Shown piece after piece: positions 34,131-43,056 of a stretch of 64,000 nt of DNA (positions are counted from its first letter, which is position 1; each line of letters opens with the position of its first letter). Both the position numbers and the translations under genes were made by a program. Under the pieces are notes generated by a model that was not told where the DNA came from, did no database searches, and saw only the letters and a program-made list of their open reading frames with translations. The DNA lies in assembly GCF_011398925.1 (NCBI RefSeq), contig NZ_AP022842.1, forward strand, positions 2,344,001 to 2,408,000, read 5' to 3'. The stretch comes from Bacillus sp. KH172YL63. Lineage in GTDB: Bacteria; Bacillota; Bacilli; Bacillales; Bacillaceae_B.

Positions 34131-35759
34131 CTACAATTCATTGATTTGTTTTGTTAATTCGATAAACCTTTTATCCAGCGCTTCGTACCCTTCGTCACCC
34201 GGAAGCATGAAACTCAACCGCCCAAGCACTTCCTGTCTCTCCGTCTCGAGCTTCATCCGCCGATCTTCATGATCATTCCGTTCGGATGCCGGTTCTTCGA
34301 GTTGTTTCCTGACCGTCCGATTTTCGATCACAAGCTTCATCTCAGACGTTCTCTCAAGAAAGTAGCGGTCGTGTGAAACGATAATAAGCGTTCCGTTGTA
34401 TGCGGAAAGCGTTTCTTCAAACTGTTCCCTTGAAGGAAGATCCAGGTGGTTCGTCGGTTCATCAAGGATCAACACGTCTTTTTCCCCGAGTATGTCTTTC
34501 ATTAGCTTAATTTTCACCCGTTCCCCCATGCTCAAGTTCCCGATAGGCGAATGCCAATGGGAAGCCTGGAATCCAAGGTGCTTCATCAGTGTCTGGACTT
34601 TTCCTCTTTTCGCAAAGGTTTCACTGTAAAATAGATCCCCAGGCGTTTCATTGAGGGGAAGATCGAAGACTTCCTGTGTCAGGTATCCGATATGTGCGGA
34701 AGGTGACATCCATACCTCCCCTTCGGCGGCTTCCATTCCCAACAGTACCTTAAGAAGTGTCGTCTTACCGCTGCCATTCGGTCCTGTGATCGCAACCTTC
34801 TCTCCATGTTGTATGGTAAATTGAACATTTTCGAACAAGGTCCGTCCCTCGAAGCTTTTCTTTAGATTCTTTACTTCGAGGAACCGTTTGCCTGTCTTAT
34901 GGGTGGCTGGGAGGGAGAATGTTACGGTTGGATCCTCCTCGACCTTGGTCACTTTTGTTTTCTCCAGTTCCTTTTCCAGGCGCTTTTGCTTCGATTTGAT
35001 TTGGCTGTCCATGCGTTTTGCTTTGACGCGGTAATATTCTTTGTAGCCTTCCTGTTTTGTCGACTGAGCATGGGCTTTGTCTGACCAGGCAGAGAGCTCC
35101 TTCATCTGCTTCTCGATCCTCTCTGCCATTTTCTCTTGTTTTTCAAGCTCCCGCTGTTGCGTCAACCTTCGCTCCTTTCGCACTTTGGTATAACTTGAAT
35201 AATTGCCTTTATGCTCAACCAGCTTCTTCCCTTCAATGGACCAGATCTTCGACACTGCTTCATCCAGAAAATATCGGTCATGGGATACGAGGAGGATTGT
35301 TCCCCTATATTCTTTGATCAACCTCGCCAGAAGCTCGAGACTCTGTTCATCCAGATGATTGGTCGGCTCATCAAGGAGGAGCAGATCTGCTTTCTCCGAA
35401 AAACCTTTTGCGAGTCTCGCCTTTAGTTTTTCTCCTCCGCTTAACAGCCGGAATTCGTGTTGAGGCACCTGCCATTTATCCAGTAACTTTACTTGCGAAG
35501 GGGTCATTCCTTCAGACGGATGGTTTTCGGTTTCCTGCTCCACAAGGATCTTCTTTGCATCATTCAGAAACCACTGAATCTGTCCCTCCGTCGGAATCCT
35601 GTTACCGGCAATTAATTGGAGAAGCGTCGACTTCCCTGCTCCATTCATGCCGATTAAACCAATGACATCCCCTTCCTGGATGCTTCCACTCACCTCATCC
35701 AATATCTTCTCGTCCATCACTTCATAGCTTACGTTCAATAACTTCATGATTTCTCGCAA
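34131..35759 (-). CDS. vmlR: ABC-F ribosomal protection protein VmlR
   Basis: 542 residues, two ATPase domains: Walker A GMNGAGKST and GPNGSGKTT, signatures LSGGEKLKARLAKG and LSMGERVKIKL, Walker [12 protein letters not shown] twice, no membrane segment. The linker and QEVFDLPL segment closely match what I remember of B. subtilis VmlR, which ejects virginiamycin M, lincomycin and tiamulin from the ribosome. The TTG start at 35759 (GGGGAAG upstream) gives MREIMKLLNVSYEV, lining up with VmlR's N-terminus. An attenuator lies in the leader. Confidence 0.9.
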   Translation of the reverse strand: MREIMKLLNVSYEVMDEKILDEVSGSIQEGDVIGLIGMNGAGKSTLLQLIAGNRIPTEGQIQWFLNDAKKILVEQETENHPSEGMTPSQVKLLDKWQVPQHEFRLLSGGEKLKARLAKGFSEKADLLLLDEPTNHLDEQSLELLARLIKEYRGTILLVSHDRYFLDEAVSKIWSIEGKKLVEHKGNYSSYTKVRKERRLTQQRELEKQEKMAERIEKQMKELSAWSDKAHAQSTKQEGYKEYYRVKAKRMDSQIKSKQKRLEKELEKTKVTKVEEDPTVTFSLPATHKTGKRFLEVKNLKKSFEGRTLFENVQFTIQHGEKVAITGPNGSGKTTLLKVLLGMEAAEGEVWMSPSAHIGYLTQEVFDLPLNETPGDLFYSETFAKRGKVQTLMKHLGFQASHWHSPIGNLSMGERVKIKLMKDILGEKDVLILDEPTNHLDLPSREQFEETLSAYNGTLIIVSHDRYFLERTSEMKLVIENRTVRKQLEEPASERNDHEDRRMKLETERQEVLGRLSFMLPGDEGYEALDKRFIELTKQINEL

Positions 35760-35790
35760 AACATCTTCCCCTCTCTTTTAAAAGGGAGAA

Positions 35791-35822
35791 TAAAAAAATC
35801 CTCCCAATGATGTTGGAAGGAT
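35791..35822 (-). terminator. Intrinsic terminator in the vmlR leader (attenuator)
   Basis: ATCCTTCCAA/TTGGGAGGAT stem (one mismatch) with a 5-nt loop, followed on the minus strand by a T7 run. It lies 32 nt before the vmlR start, so full-length transcription needs read-through. An upstream AGCTAT/ATAGCT hairpin (35847-35868 region) could compete. B. subtilis vmlR is known to be controlled by such attenuation. Confidence 0.75.
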
Positions 35823-36032
35823 CAGCCGGCAACGTACACAAAGAAAGCTATCTTGCATTCAATAGCTAACACGTTATTAAAAATGGGCAGACTAATCCTA
35901 TTTAGGTTCATTTGAAATATGGAATTTCAAACATCTCGAAAATAAGATTAGTTCTTCATTGTCCACCCATCACTCCTGTCATATTCAGTAAATTCACCTT
36001 ACCACAAATGCAGACTCCCTGGCAAAAGAAAA

Positions 36033-36054
36033 AAGCCGACACCATGTCCGGCTT
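36033..36054 (-). terminator. Terminator of the yhcN-like gene
   Basis: A short AAGCCG/CGGCTT stem with extra internal pairs; T-rich on the minus strand. Confidence 0.65.
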
Positions 36055-36069
36055 CCTTCTTATGATGAT

Positions 36070-36582
36070 TTACCCTTCGCTTGGAAAAATCCGCTTCACC
36101 ATTTCTGCCATTTCTTCTCCGAATCCTGCTATCGGTTTTCCGTTTTCGGCTTTATCTGCATAATCCCTCATCCGATCGACAAAATCTGGGTTCGTGGAGA
36201 CATACACTTTGCGGATGCTTCCATTTTGACTTTTCACCTGATCTGATATTTTTTTCTCGAGTGACTTTGTTACTTTCCCGTTCATGCGATCTTCAAGGTT
36301 CGCTGCAACATAGGCATGTTGATTCGTCGTCATGACATAAGCACTTTTCACTTCATTAAGCTCGGCTACCGCTTTTGCCTCCCGTTTGGCAAGGGAATAC
36401 GCTCCATCCACCATTCCGTTATTGACGTAATCCCTGTTTGCCTGGTTATTGTTGTAGTTCACTTTTTCGAGATTCTGATTATTCAATTGCTGCCCTTCTT
36501 CAGTCGTATTGCTTGTGCCGCAACCTGCAGCGCTGATCATGACCATCAACCCTGTCACTGAAATCAATATAAACTTTTTCAT
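36070..36582 (-). CDS. YhcN/YlaJ family sporulation lipoprotein
   Basis: 170 residues. Lipobox AAGC (Cys at about 21), a low-complexity Asn-rich linker (NNTEEGQQLNNQNLEKVNYNNNQ shape), then the YhcN/YlaJ domain with AKAVAELNEVKSAYVMTTNQHAYVAANL and VYVSTNPDFVDRMRDYA. Members are found in the spore inner membrane region and help germination or outgrowth. Start at 36582 is set by AGGAGG 7 nt upstream. Confidence 0.85.
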   Translation of the reverse strand: MKKFILISVTGLMVMISAAGCGTSNTTEEGQQLNNQNLEKVNYNNNQANRDYVNNGMVDGAYSLAKREAKAVAELNEVKSAYVMTTNQHAYVAANLEDRMNGKVTKSLEKKISDQVKSQNGSIRKVYVSTNPDFVDRMRDYADKAENGKPIAGFGEEMAEMVKRIFPSEG

Positions 36583-36715
36583 AGACATACCTCCTGGATT
36601 AAAATCATCCTTACTTTCCCCTGCTTTTCAAAAAATATTCAGCCTATGATGTGTGTTTCATCCATGAGAAATAAAGGGAAAACTTGAAGGGCAGAATATG
36701 TTTGGAGGTGGAATG

Positions 36716-37441
36716 ATGTTTCAGGCAGCTTTATGGGGAGGAATCACAAGTCTATCTCTCCTGATTGGAGCATTCATGGGGATATTTCTTCATATCCCAA
36801 AGCGTGCAGTTGCATATATTATGGCACTTGGTACAGGATTGATCATTGGTTCGAGCACATTTGATTTGTTGGGTGAAGCAGAAGGAAAAGCAAATCTGCT
36901 TCTTTTGATTTCAATGTTTTTGCTTGGTGCACTCATCTTCACTGTATTTGAGATTGTCATTTCAAAAAAAGGTGGCAGCGAACGGAAAAGGTCAAAGCAA
37001 AATCCCCATGGCCATTCAGGTTTAGCGATTTATTTCGGAACATTGATGGATGCGATCCCTGAATCGATCATTATCGGCGTCAGCTTCCTTGAAAGTGAAT
37101 CCATGGGATGGATGTTCATCACCGCTATTTTTATCAGCAATCTACCGGAAGCGTTATCGAGCAGCATCGGCCTAAAGATGGATCAATACAGCACGAAGAA
37201 AATCCTTTTTTTGTGGGGAAGCGTCGTCATCTTGTCTTCACTCAGCGCGTTACTTGGATACACCCTATTAGAAGGGGCACCTGAAAGCACTTCATACATT
37301 ATCGGTGCCTTTGGTGCGGGAGGATTGCTTGCCATGGTTTCGTCTACCATGATGCCGGAAGCCTTTGAAGAAGGCGGTCCAGTGGTGGGATTCCTTTCTT
37401 CATTAGGCATCATCCTGTCGTTTGTTTTCAGCACGTTATAA
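36716..37441 (+). CDS. ZIP-like membrane transporter lacking the usual His ligands
   Basis: 241 residues with eight predicted helices. The positions that in ZIP zinc transporters read HNxPEG and HExPHE appear here as MDAIPESIIIG and ISNLPEALSSS, so the fold matches but the metal-binding His residues are replaced by Asp and Asn. A basic, His-containing loop (KRSKQNPHGHSG) lies between helices 3 and 4. Substrate may differ from zinc. Start 36716 has GGAGG 7 nt upstream; 36698 is also possible. Confidence 0.7.
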   Translation: MFQAALWGGITSLSLLIGAFMGIFLHIPKRAVAYIMALGTGLIIGSSTFDLLGEAEGKANLLLLISMFLLGALIFTVFEIVISKKGGSERKRSKQNPHGHSGLAIYFGTLMDAIPESIIIGVSFLESESMGWMFITAIFISNLPEALSSSIGLKMDQYSTKKILFLWGSVVILSSLSALLGYTLLEGAPESTSYIIGAFGAGGLLAMVSSTMMPEAFEEGGPVVGFLSSLGIILSFVFSTL

Positions 37442-37528
37442 GCACATTTAAATCCGGACACACCCGTATTCTCTTTAAAAACACGGATGTTCGTCCGGAT
37501 TAATGTGTGACGCCTTCATACCCTTTCT

Positions 37529-39466
37529 TTATTCTTCGTGGTCGATGGTCATGCCTTCAACAAAGCGTTTACCCATCACTTTATCTTTCTTTCTGTACGC
37601 TTTGCTCTTAAAGATGATATCAAAATCATACCCGTCCGGATAAAGCTCTTTCGCTGAAACATAAAGATTCAATCGTTTATGATTCACTGTCTTCTTCTCC
37701 CCTTTCACTTGCACAACATAATCGCCACGGTCATTTGGCCCTTCGAATATGATGCCAAACTCCCCTTCTGGTGAAACTTTCACATTATCCCCCATCTCAA
37801 AAAGCTTCGCGGAATCCATTGCTCTGTTCATCTGGGATTTCCCATGATTCCTCTTCTTATATTTGTTCACGATCACCTGCTTCTCCATTTCTTTCATAAC
37901 ATGATCATCGATTGGTTGAACACGATAGGTTTTCTTTTCTTTATAGGTGATTTCGTGTGCATGTTCGATGATCTCGGGATGCATCCCGAGCTTCAAGGCA
38001 ATCGAAAATGCCTGGCTCTCCCCGCCTTTGCCAATGATGAGACGGTAAGTTGGCTGCAGCGTCTCGAGATCGAATTCCATGCTGCCATTGGTGAAACCAT
38101 CGTGCTCTTCCGCGAAATATTTGATTTCACTATAATGGGTCGTGGCGAGGATGGTAGCCCCCTTCTCAAATAACTGATCAAGGATTGCAGTAGCTAGTCC
38201 CATACCTTCCAAAGGATCAGTCCCGGAACCCAGTTCATCCAATAACACGAGTGTACGGTCATTTGTTTCTTTTAGGATTTCAACAATGTTCTTGATATGG
38301 GAGCTGAATGTGCTTAAGTTTTGCTGAAGACTTTGACCATCCCCTATGTCTAATAAAATCTGCTGAAAGATGCTGATTTCACTGCCGGCTTCTGCAGGAA
38401 TGTGGAGTCCGCACTGTGTCATGATGGTCAGAAGGCCGACCGTTTTAATGGTAACCGTTTTACCCCCTGTATTCGGTCCGGTTATGACAAGGGCATGGTA
38501 GTCTTCCCCGATCTCCACGGATAATGGGACTGCCCCCTTTCCGAGCAAAGGATGGACTGCATTCTTCAACTTGATCCTGTGGTCTTCATTGACGATGGCA
38601 CTCACCCCATCATAGGAACGGCTGAGTTTCGCCTTGGCAAACAAGACATCGTAGTGAACCATCGTTTCGACGGCGAGCCTTAGTTGCGGTTCATAAGACT
38701 GCACCATCCCTGTCAGCGCCCAAAGGATATTCTCTATTTCTCGCTCTTCTTCCACTTTATAAATCAGCATCTGGTCCTGTTGGTTAGCAAGCTCCTCCGG
38801 CTCTATATACAGGGTGGAACCGGATGCGGATGTATCCAGGACGGAACCCTTCAGCTTCCCCCTAAACTCTTTTTTGATCGGCAGCACATAGCGGCCGTTC
38901 CGTTGGCTCACAATCGATTCCTGCAGGAATGATTTATATTTCGCAGACTTTACGATTGACTGGATTTTGTCTTTCAGTCGTTCTTCCTGTATCGTCAATT
39001 GCTTCCTGATCCGCAACAGCTCTTTGCTTGCATCATCATCCACCCGGCCGTTTCTGATGCACCTGTTGATTTCATCCATCAGGTCGGGAAGGTCTTCAAT
39101 GCTGTGTACATAGGATGAGACCCTGGGCGCCAGCCATTGTTTATCATCCATATACCTTTTTAATTTCTTGCATGCATCCAGAAAATAATACAGGTTCATC
39201 AGTTGATCCGGACGGAGGGGTACACCTTTTGTCAGATTCCCCATCATCGTGTGGACACCGTCTAGCGCATGTATCGGGACAGAGCTGCTTTTTTCGAGAA
39301 TTCTTACGGCTTCTGTCACCTCATCAAGGCGCATGTCGATTTGCCGCTTATTCGTTGAAGGAGTCAGCTTCCACAACTCTTTCTTCCCCTCCTCTGTAAG
39401 GGCAAAATGACTCAATGCTTCCTTAACCAAGTGAAACTCCAATACCTGAAACGTTTTATCGTTCAT
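37529..39466 (-). CDS. MutS2-like ATPase without Smr domain
   Basis: 645 residues. MutS core helices (about 1-300), ATPase with Walker A GPNTGGKT (about 325-332), signature STFSSH, Walker B VLLDELGSGTDP, and a KOW-like region near the C-terminus (VKVSPEGEFGIIFEGPNDRGDYVVQVKG). Canonical MutS2 is about 785 residues and ends with an Smr nuclease domain, which is missing here; the end is KRFVEGMTIDHEE. It is probably a paralog of chromosomal MutS2; its role in collided-ribosome rescue or recombination is unknown. Start 39466 has AGGAGGAG upstream. Confidence 0.85.
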   Translation of the reverse strand: MNDKTFQVLEFHLVKEALSHFALTEEGKKELWKLTPSTNKRQIDMRLDEVTEAVRILEKSSSVPIHALDGVHTMMGNLTKGVPLRPDQLMNLYYFLDACKKLKRYMDDKQWLAPRVSSYVHSIEDLPDLMDEINRCIRNGRVDDDASKELLRIRKQLTIQEERLKDKIQSIVKSAKYKSFLQESIVSQRNGRYVLPIKKEFRGKLKGSVLDTSASGSTLYIEPEELANQQDQMLIYKVEEEREIENILWALTGMVQSYEPQLRLAVETMVHYDVLFAKAKLSRSYDGVSAIVNEDHRIKLKNAVHPLLGKGAVPLSVEIGEDYHALVITGPNTGGKTVTIKTVGLLTIMTQCGLHIPAEAGSEISIFQQILLDIGDGQSLQQNLSTFSSHIKNIVEILKETNDRTLVLLDELGSGTDPLEGMGLATAILDQLFEKGATILATTHYSEIKYFAEEHDGFTNGSMEFDLETLQPTYRLIIGKGGESQAFSIALKLGMHPEIIEHAHEITYKEKKTYRVQPIDDHVMKEMEKQVIVNKYKKRNHGKSQMNRAMDSAKLFEMGDNVKVSPEGEFGIIFEGPNDRGDYVVQVKGEKKTVNHKRLNLYVSAKELYPDGYDFDIIFKSKAYRKKDKVMGKRFVEGMTIDHEE

Positions 39467-39493
39467 TTTTTCTCCTCCTAATAAATAAAAATA

Positions 39494-39522
39494 GGCCGCA
39501 ATGAACAATGTCCATTACGGCC
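39494..39522 (-). terminator. Hairpin plus T-rich tract directly before the MutS2-like gene
   Basis: GGCCGTAATG pairs with CATTGCGGCC on the minus strand (one G-T/C variation), followed by TATTTTTATTTATT and then the ribosome binding site. It has the look of an attenuator rather than an ordinary end-of-gene terminator. Confidence 0.5.
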
Positions 39523-39617
39523 TTCTATCACATGTATACGACTCCCACCGGGCTGCACGTCTTGATCGTTCCCCCCTGATATTTATGAACAGTGGGGAAT
39601 GAACTTGGATTTTGCGC

Positions 39618-39836
39618 ACAAAAAAAGAGCTGTGCACAAAGACACAGCTCTCCGGATTAAGGAAGTGAGTATGCTATGATCATTGTTCTTAACTACACTG
39701 TACAGACACAGCTAAATAAGCTGATCCAATAGCCGCGAAAGGCGATTGGTTGCACAATGTCCGTATTCATTTACGGTTAGTTAAGAACGACACCTAACAT
39801 ATAACATACTCCCTTTTGTATACGAGTTTAATATTC
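39618..39836 (-). ncRNA. Candidate structured RNA of about 220 nt, unknown family
   Basis: On the minus strand a promoter (TTGACA 39866-39871, 17-nt gap, TACACT 39843-39848) leads into nested pairings: GAGTATG/CATACTC, GTTCTTAACTA/TAGTTAAGAAC (11 bp), CCGTA/TACGG, ACATTGT/ACAGTGT and CCAAT/ATTGG, then an intrinsic terminator (39627-39651). No open reading frame fits. It could be a stand-alone small RNA or a riboswitch-like leader of the MutS2-like gene. I compared it from memory with T-box, 6S, SRP, RNase P and common riboswitches and could not match it. Confidence 0.6.
39627..39651 (-). terminator. Terminator of the structured RNA
   Basis: AGAGCTGTG/CACAGCTCT stem with a 7-nt loop, followed on the minus strand by a T7 run. 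Confidence 0.8.
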
Positions 39837-39842
39837 TATTTC

Positions 39843-39871
39843 AGTGTACGACGGGTACCATTCATTGTCAA
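39843..39871 (-). promoter_or_regulatory. Sigma-A-like promoter of the structured RNA
   Basis: A perfect TTGACA -35 box and TACACT -10 box (4 of 6) with a 17-nt spacer, just downstream of the DUF4395 gene. Confidence 0.55.
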
Positions 39872-39875
39872 CAGG

Positions 39876-40295
39876 CTACTGCAAAGATCTTTTGTACTGG
39901 AACCTTTTCCATTGAAAGCGGATAAAGCACCCGATGCAGAATCCTGCAAGTGCAATGGATGCTGCAAGGAATACCATGCCGGAGAAAAGGAAGAATCCAG
40001 TGGCCCACCCTGCAAAAGCACTCATGAGGGCAGCGCCTAAACAGATGACTGCGATGATGTTGTTGAATTGCTGCTGATCCGCGTCTTCTGGCGGATACGC
40101 TGATAGGTCCTTTTTCAAGAAAGGTTTAGACACCTTCATGACCGGGTTGAACTTAAATATCAGAGCAGACACCCCTGCAAGAAATGGGAGAAATAGTATT
40201 GCTTCTATATTGGAAAACCATGAAGCAGCCACTGTTAATACTATGAACCACTGATTGACCTGGACTAACGGTTTGGGTATTGAATTGGGATTCAC
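39876..40295 (-). CDS. DUF4395 family membrane protein
   Basis: 139 residues with four helices. MNPNSIPKPLVQVNQWFIVLTV at the start and GFCIGCFIRFQWKRFQYKRS at the end are the DUF4395 pattern (P-K-P-L-V-Q-x-N-Q, then C-x-x-G-C). A family often found with thioredoxin-like proteins, here standing alone. The Cys pair near the end may be redox-active (inference). Confidence 0.8.
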   Translation of the reverse strand: MNPNSIPKPLVQVNQWFIVLTVAASWFSNIEAILFLPFLAGVSALIFKFNPVMKVSKPFLKKDLSAYPPEDADQQQFNNIIAVICLGAALMSAFAGWATGFFLFSGMVFLAASIALAGFCIGCFIRFQWKRFQYKRSLQ

Positions 40296-40368
40296 TTTAA
40301 TTCATACCTTTCTGATTGGAATTAGTGTATTTATAGTGTAACGGAAAATTTTAATAAAATCAAAAGAA

Positions 40369-40413
40369 AAAACCGGTATGAGCCGCCCATTTTTTGGAGG
40401 ATACCGGTTTTCT
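40369..40413. terminator. Intergenic terminator hairpin
   Basis: AAACCGGTAT/ATACCGGTTT stem with a long loop, T-rich on the plus strand and A-rich on the other side. Lies between the two minus-strand genes at 39876 and 40511, 73 bp past the start of the former. Confidence 0.55.
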
Positions 40414-40510
40414 TCATTATAGGGTTTTCACCAATGCTGCATGATGCCCTTCAGGATTGGCAGCGCCCATAAACATACGTCATGTAAGGGACAGATGTGG
40501 TTCATTTTCA

Positions 40511-40792
40511 CTAAGTGAGTCTGTACCTCTCCTTCATTTCAAGGGGAGCCATCTTCACGATCAGCTGTACCATCAATCCAAACACAGCCAGGTCGTCCAC
40601 AATCCCCACCAAAACCAGCACATCAGGAATCACATCCAACGGAAGCCAAAAATAAAAAACCACCAATCCGATCGATAACAGTTTCTTCCACAGCACTACA
40701 TCCCGGGAACGGAAGAATTCCACGAGAAATGGAACAGAACGGCGGATATTCAACAGAAACTTTACTCTTTTGATGAATTTCATCATATTCAT
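40511..40792 (-). CDS. DUF1232 (YkvA-type) membrane protein
   Basis: 93 residues. FYFWLPLDVIPDVLVLVGIVDDLAVFGLMVQLI holds the DUF1232 core (P-x-D-x-I-P-D, then DD). Start chosen at 40792 because AAAAAGGCG lies 7 nt upstream; an extension to 40816 lacks a site. Second family member in the window (first at 2838). Confidence 0.75.
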   Translation of the reverse strand: MNMMKFIKRVKFLLNIRRSVPFLVEFFRSRDVVLWKKLLSIGLVVFYFWLPLDVIPDVLVLVGIVDDLAVFGLMVQLIVKMAPLEMKERYRLT

Positions 40793-41006
40793 TTCAACGC
40801 CTTTTTCATCCATCATATCATACCATGATGAAGGACCGAGTCACCATTTCTTTCTTATGATAGGAAAAAAATAGACCTTTAACATTGACTAACACAGCCC
40901 CACATCAGATTTCGTCTGTTTCCGTAAACACCCGGTAAATTTCGCACAGTTCCTGCCTATCCTCTATCTTTTTCACGCAGTCGCGTGTTATAATCTGTTA
41001 GATTGA

Positions 41007-42629
<1,623 letters not shown>

Positions 42630-42647
42630 TGGAATATCAGTCAAAAA

Positions 42648-42678
42648 AGCAGACGCCCGTGGGCATCTGCTTTTTTGT
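42648..42678 (+). terminator. ykpA terminator
   Basis: GCAGACGCCC/GGGCATCTGC stem with a 2-nt loop gap, followed by T6. Confidence 0.85.
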
Positions 42679-42681
42679 TAT

Positions 42682-43039
42682 GGCAGTTTTCGTAAACATT
42701 GTTGCTTTATACAAGCGAGATGCGGTTGATTTCCGCTCCAGATGCTCGCTTTCCGCGGGGATGGCGGTGAGCCTCCTCGGACTTCGTCCTGCGGGGTCTC
42801 ACCTGTCCATCAGTTCCCGCAGGAGTCGAGCATCTTCCGCTCCAATCAACCATCGAAGGTAAAAACCAATATTCACTGTATTAACTGCTTATTCATCTTT
42901 TGAATAGTAATGATCAACGTAATTCCAATACATTACCCTTGATCAATTGCTATTTCAATTTTTTTATTCCACAATCTCAAATTACCAAAGATGCTCACAT
43001 TAACGTTTAATAATAGCAACAATCAATGCGAAAAGAGAC
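42682..43039 (+). mobile_element. MITE copy A (IS1595-type ends), 358 bp
   Basis: Left end GGCAGTTTTCGTAAACATTG, right end reads GTCTCTTTTCGCATTGATTG when reversed; both resemble the IS ends at 10276 and 11796. TTTGTTAT lies on both sides (42674-42681 and 43040-43047), a perfect 8-bp target duplication. The interior has a GC-rich hairpin (42724-42851) and an AT-rich right half; no gene. Confidence 0.85.
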
Positions 43040-43056
43040 TTTGTTATATTCAGGGT

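Noticed and set aside
39618..39836. 6S RNA, T-box or RNase P RNA for the structured region
   Set aside because: The T-box GGTGG motif is missing, the RNase P core is missing, and the pRNA-template region I recall for Bacillus 6S RNA is not present. Left as unassigned.
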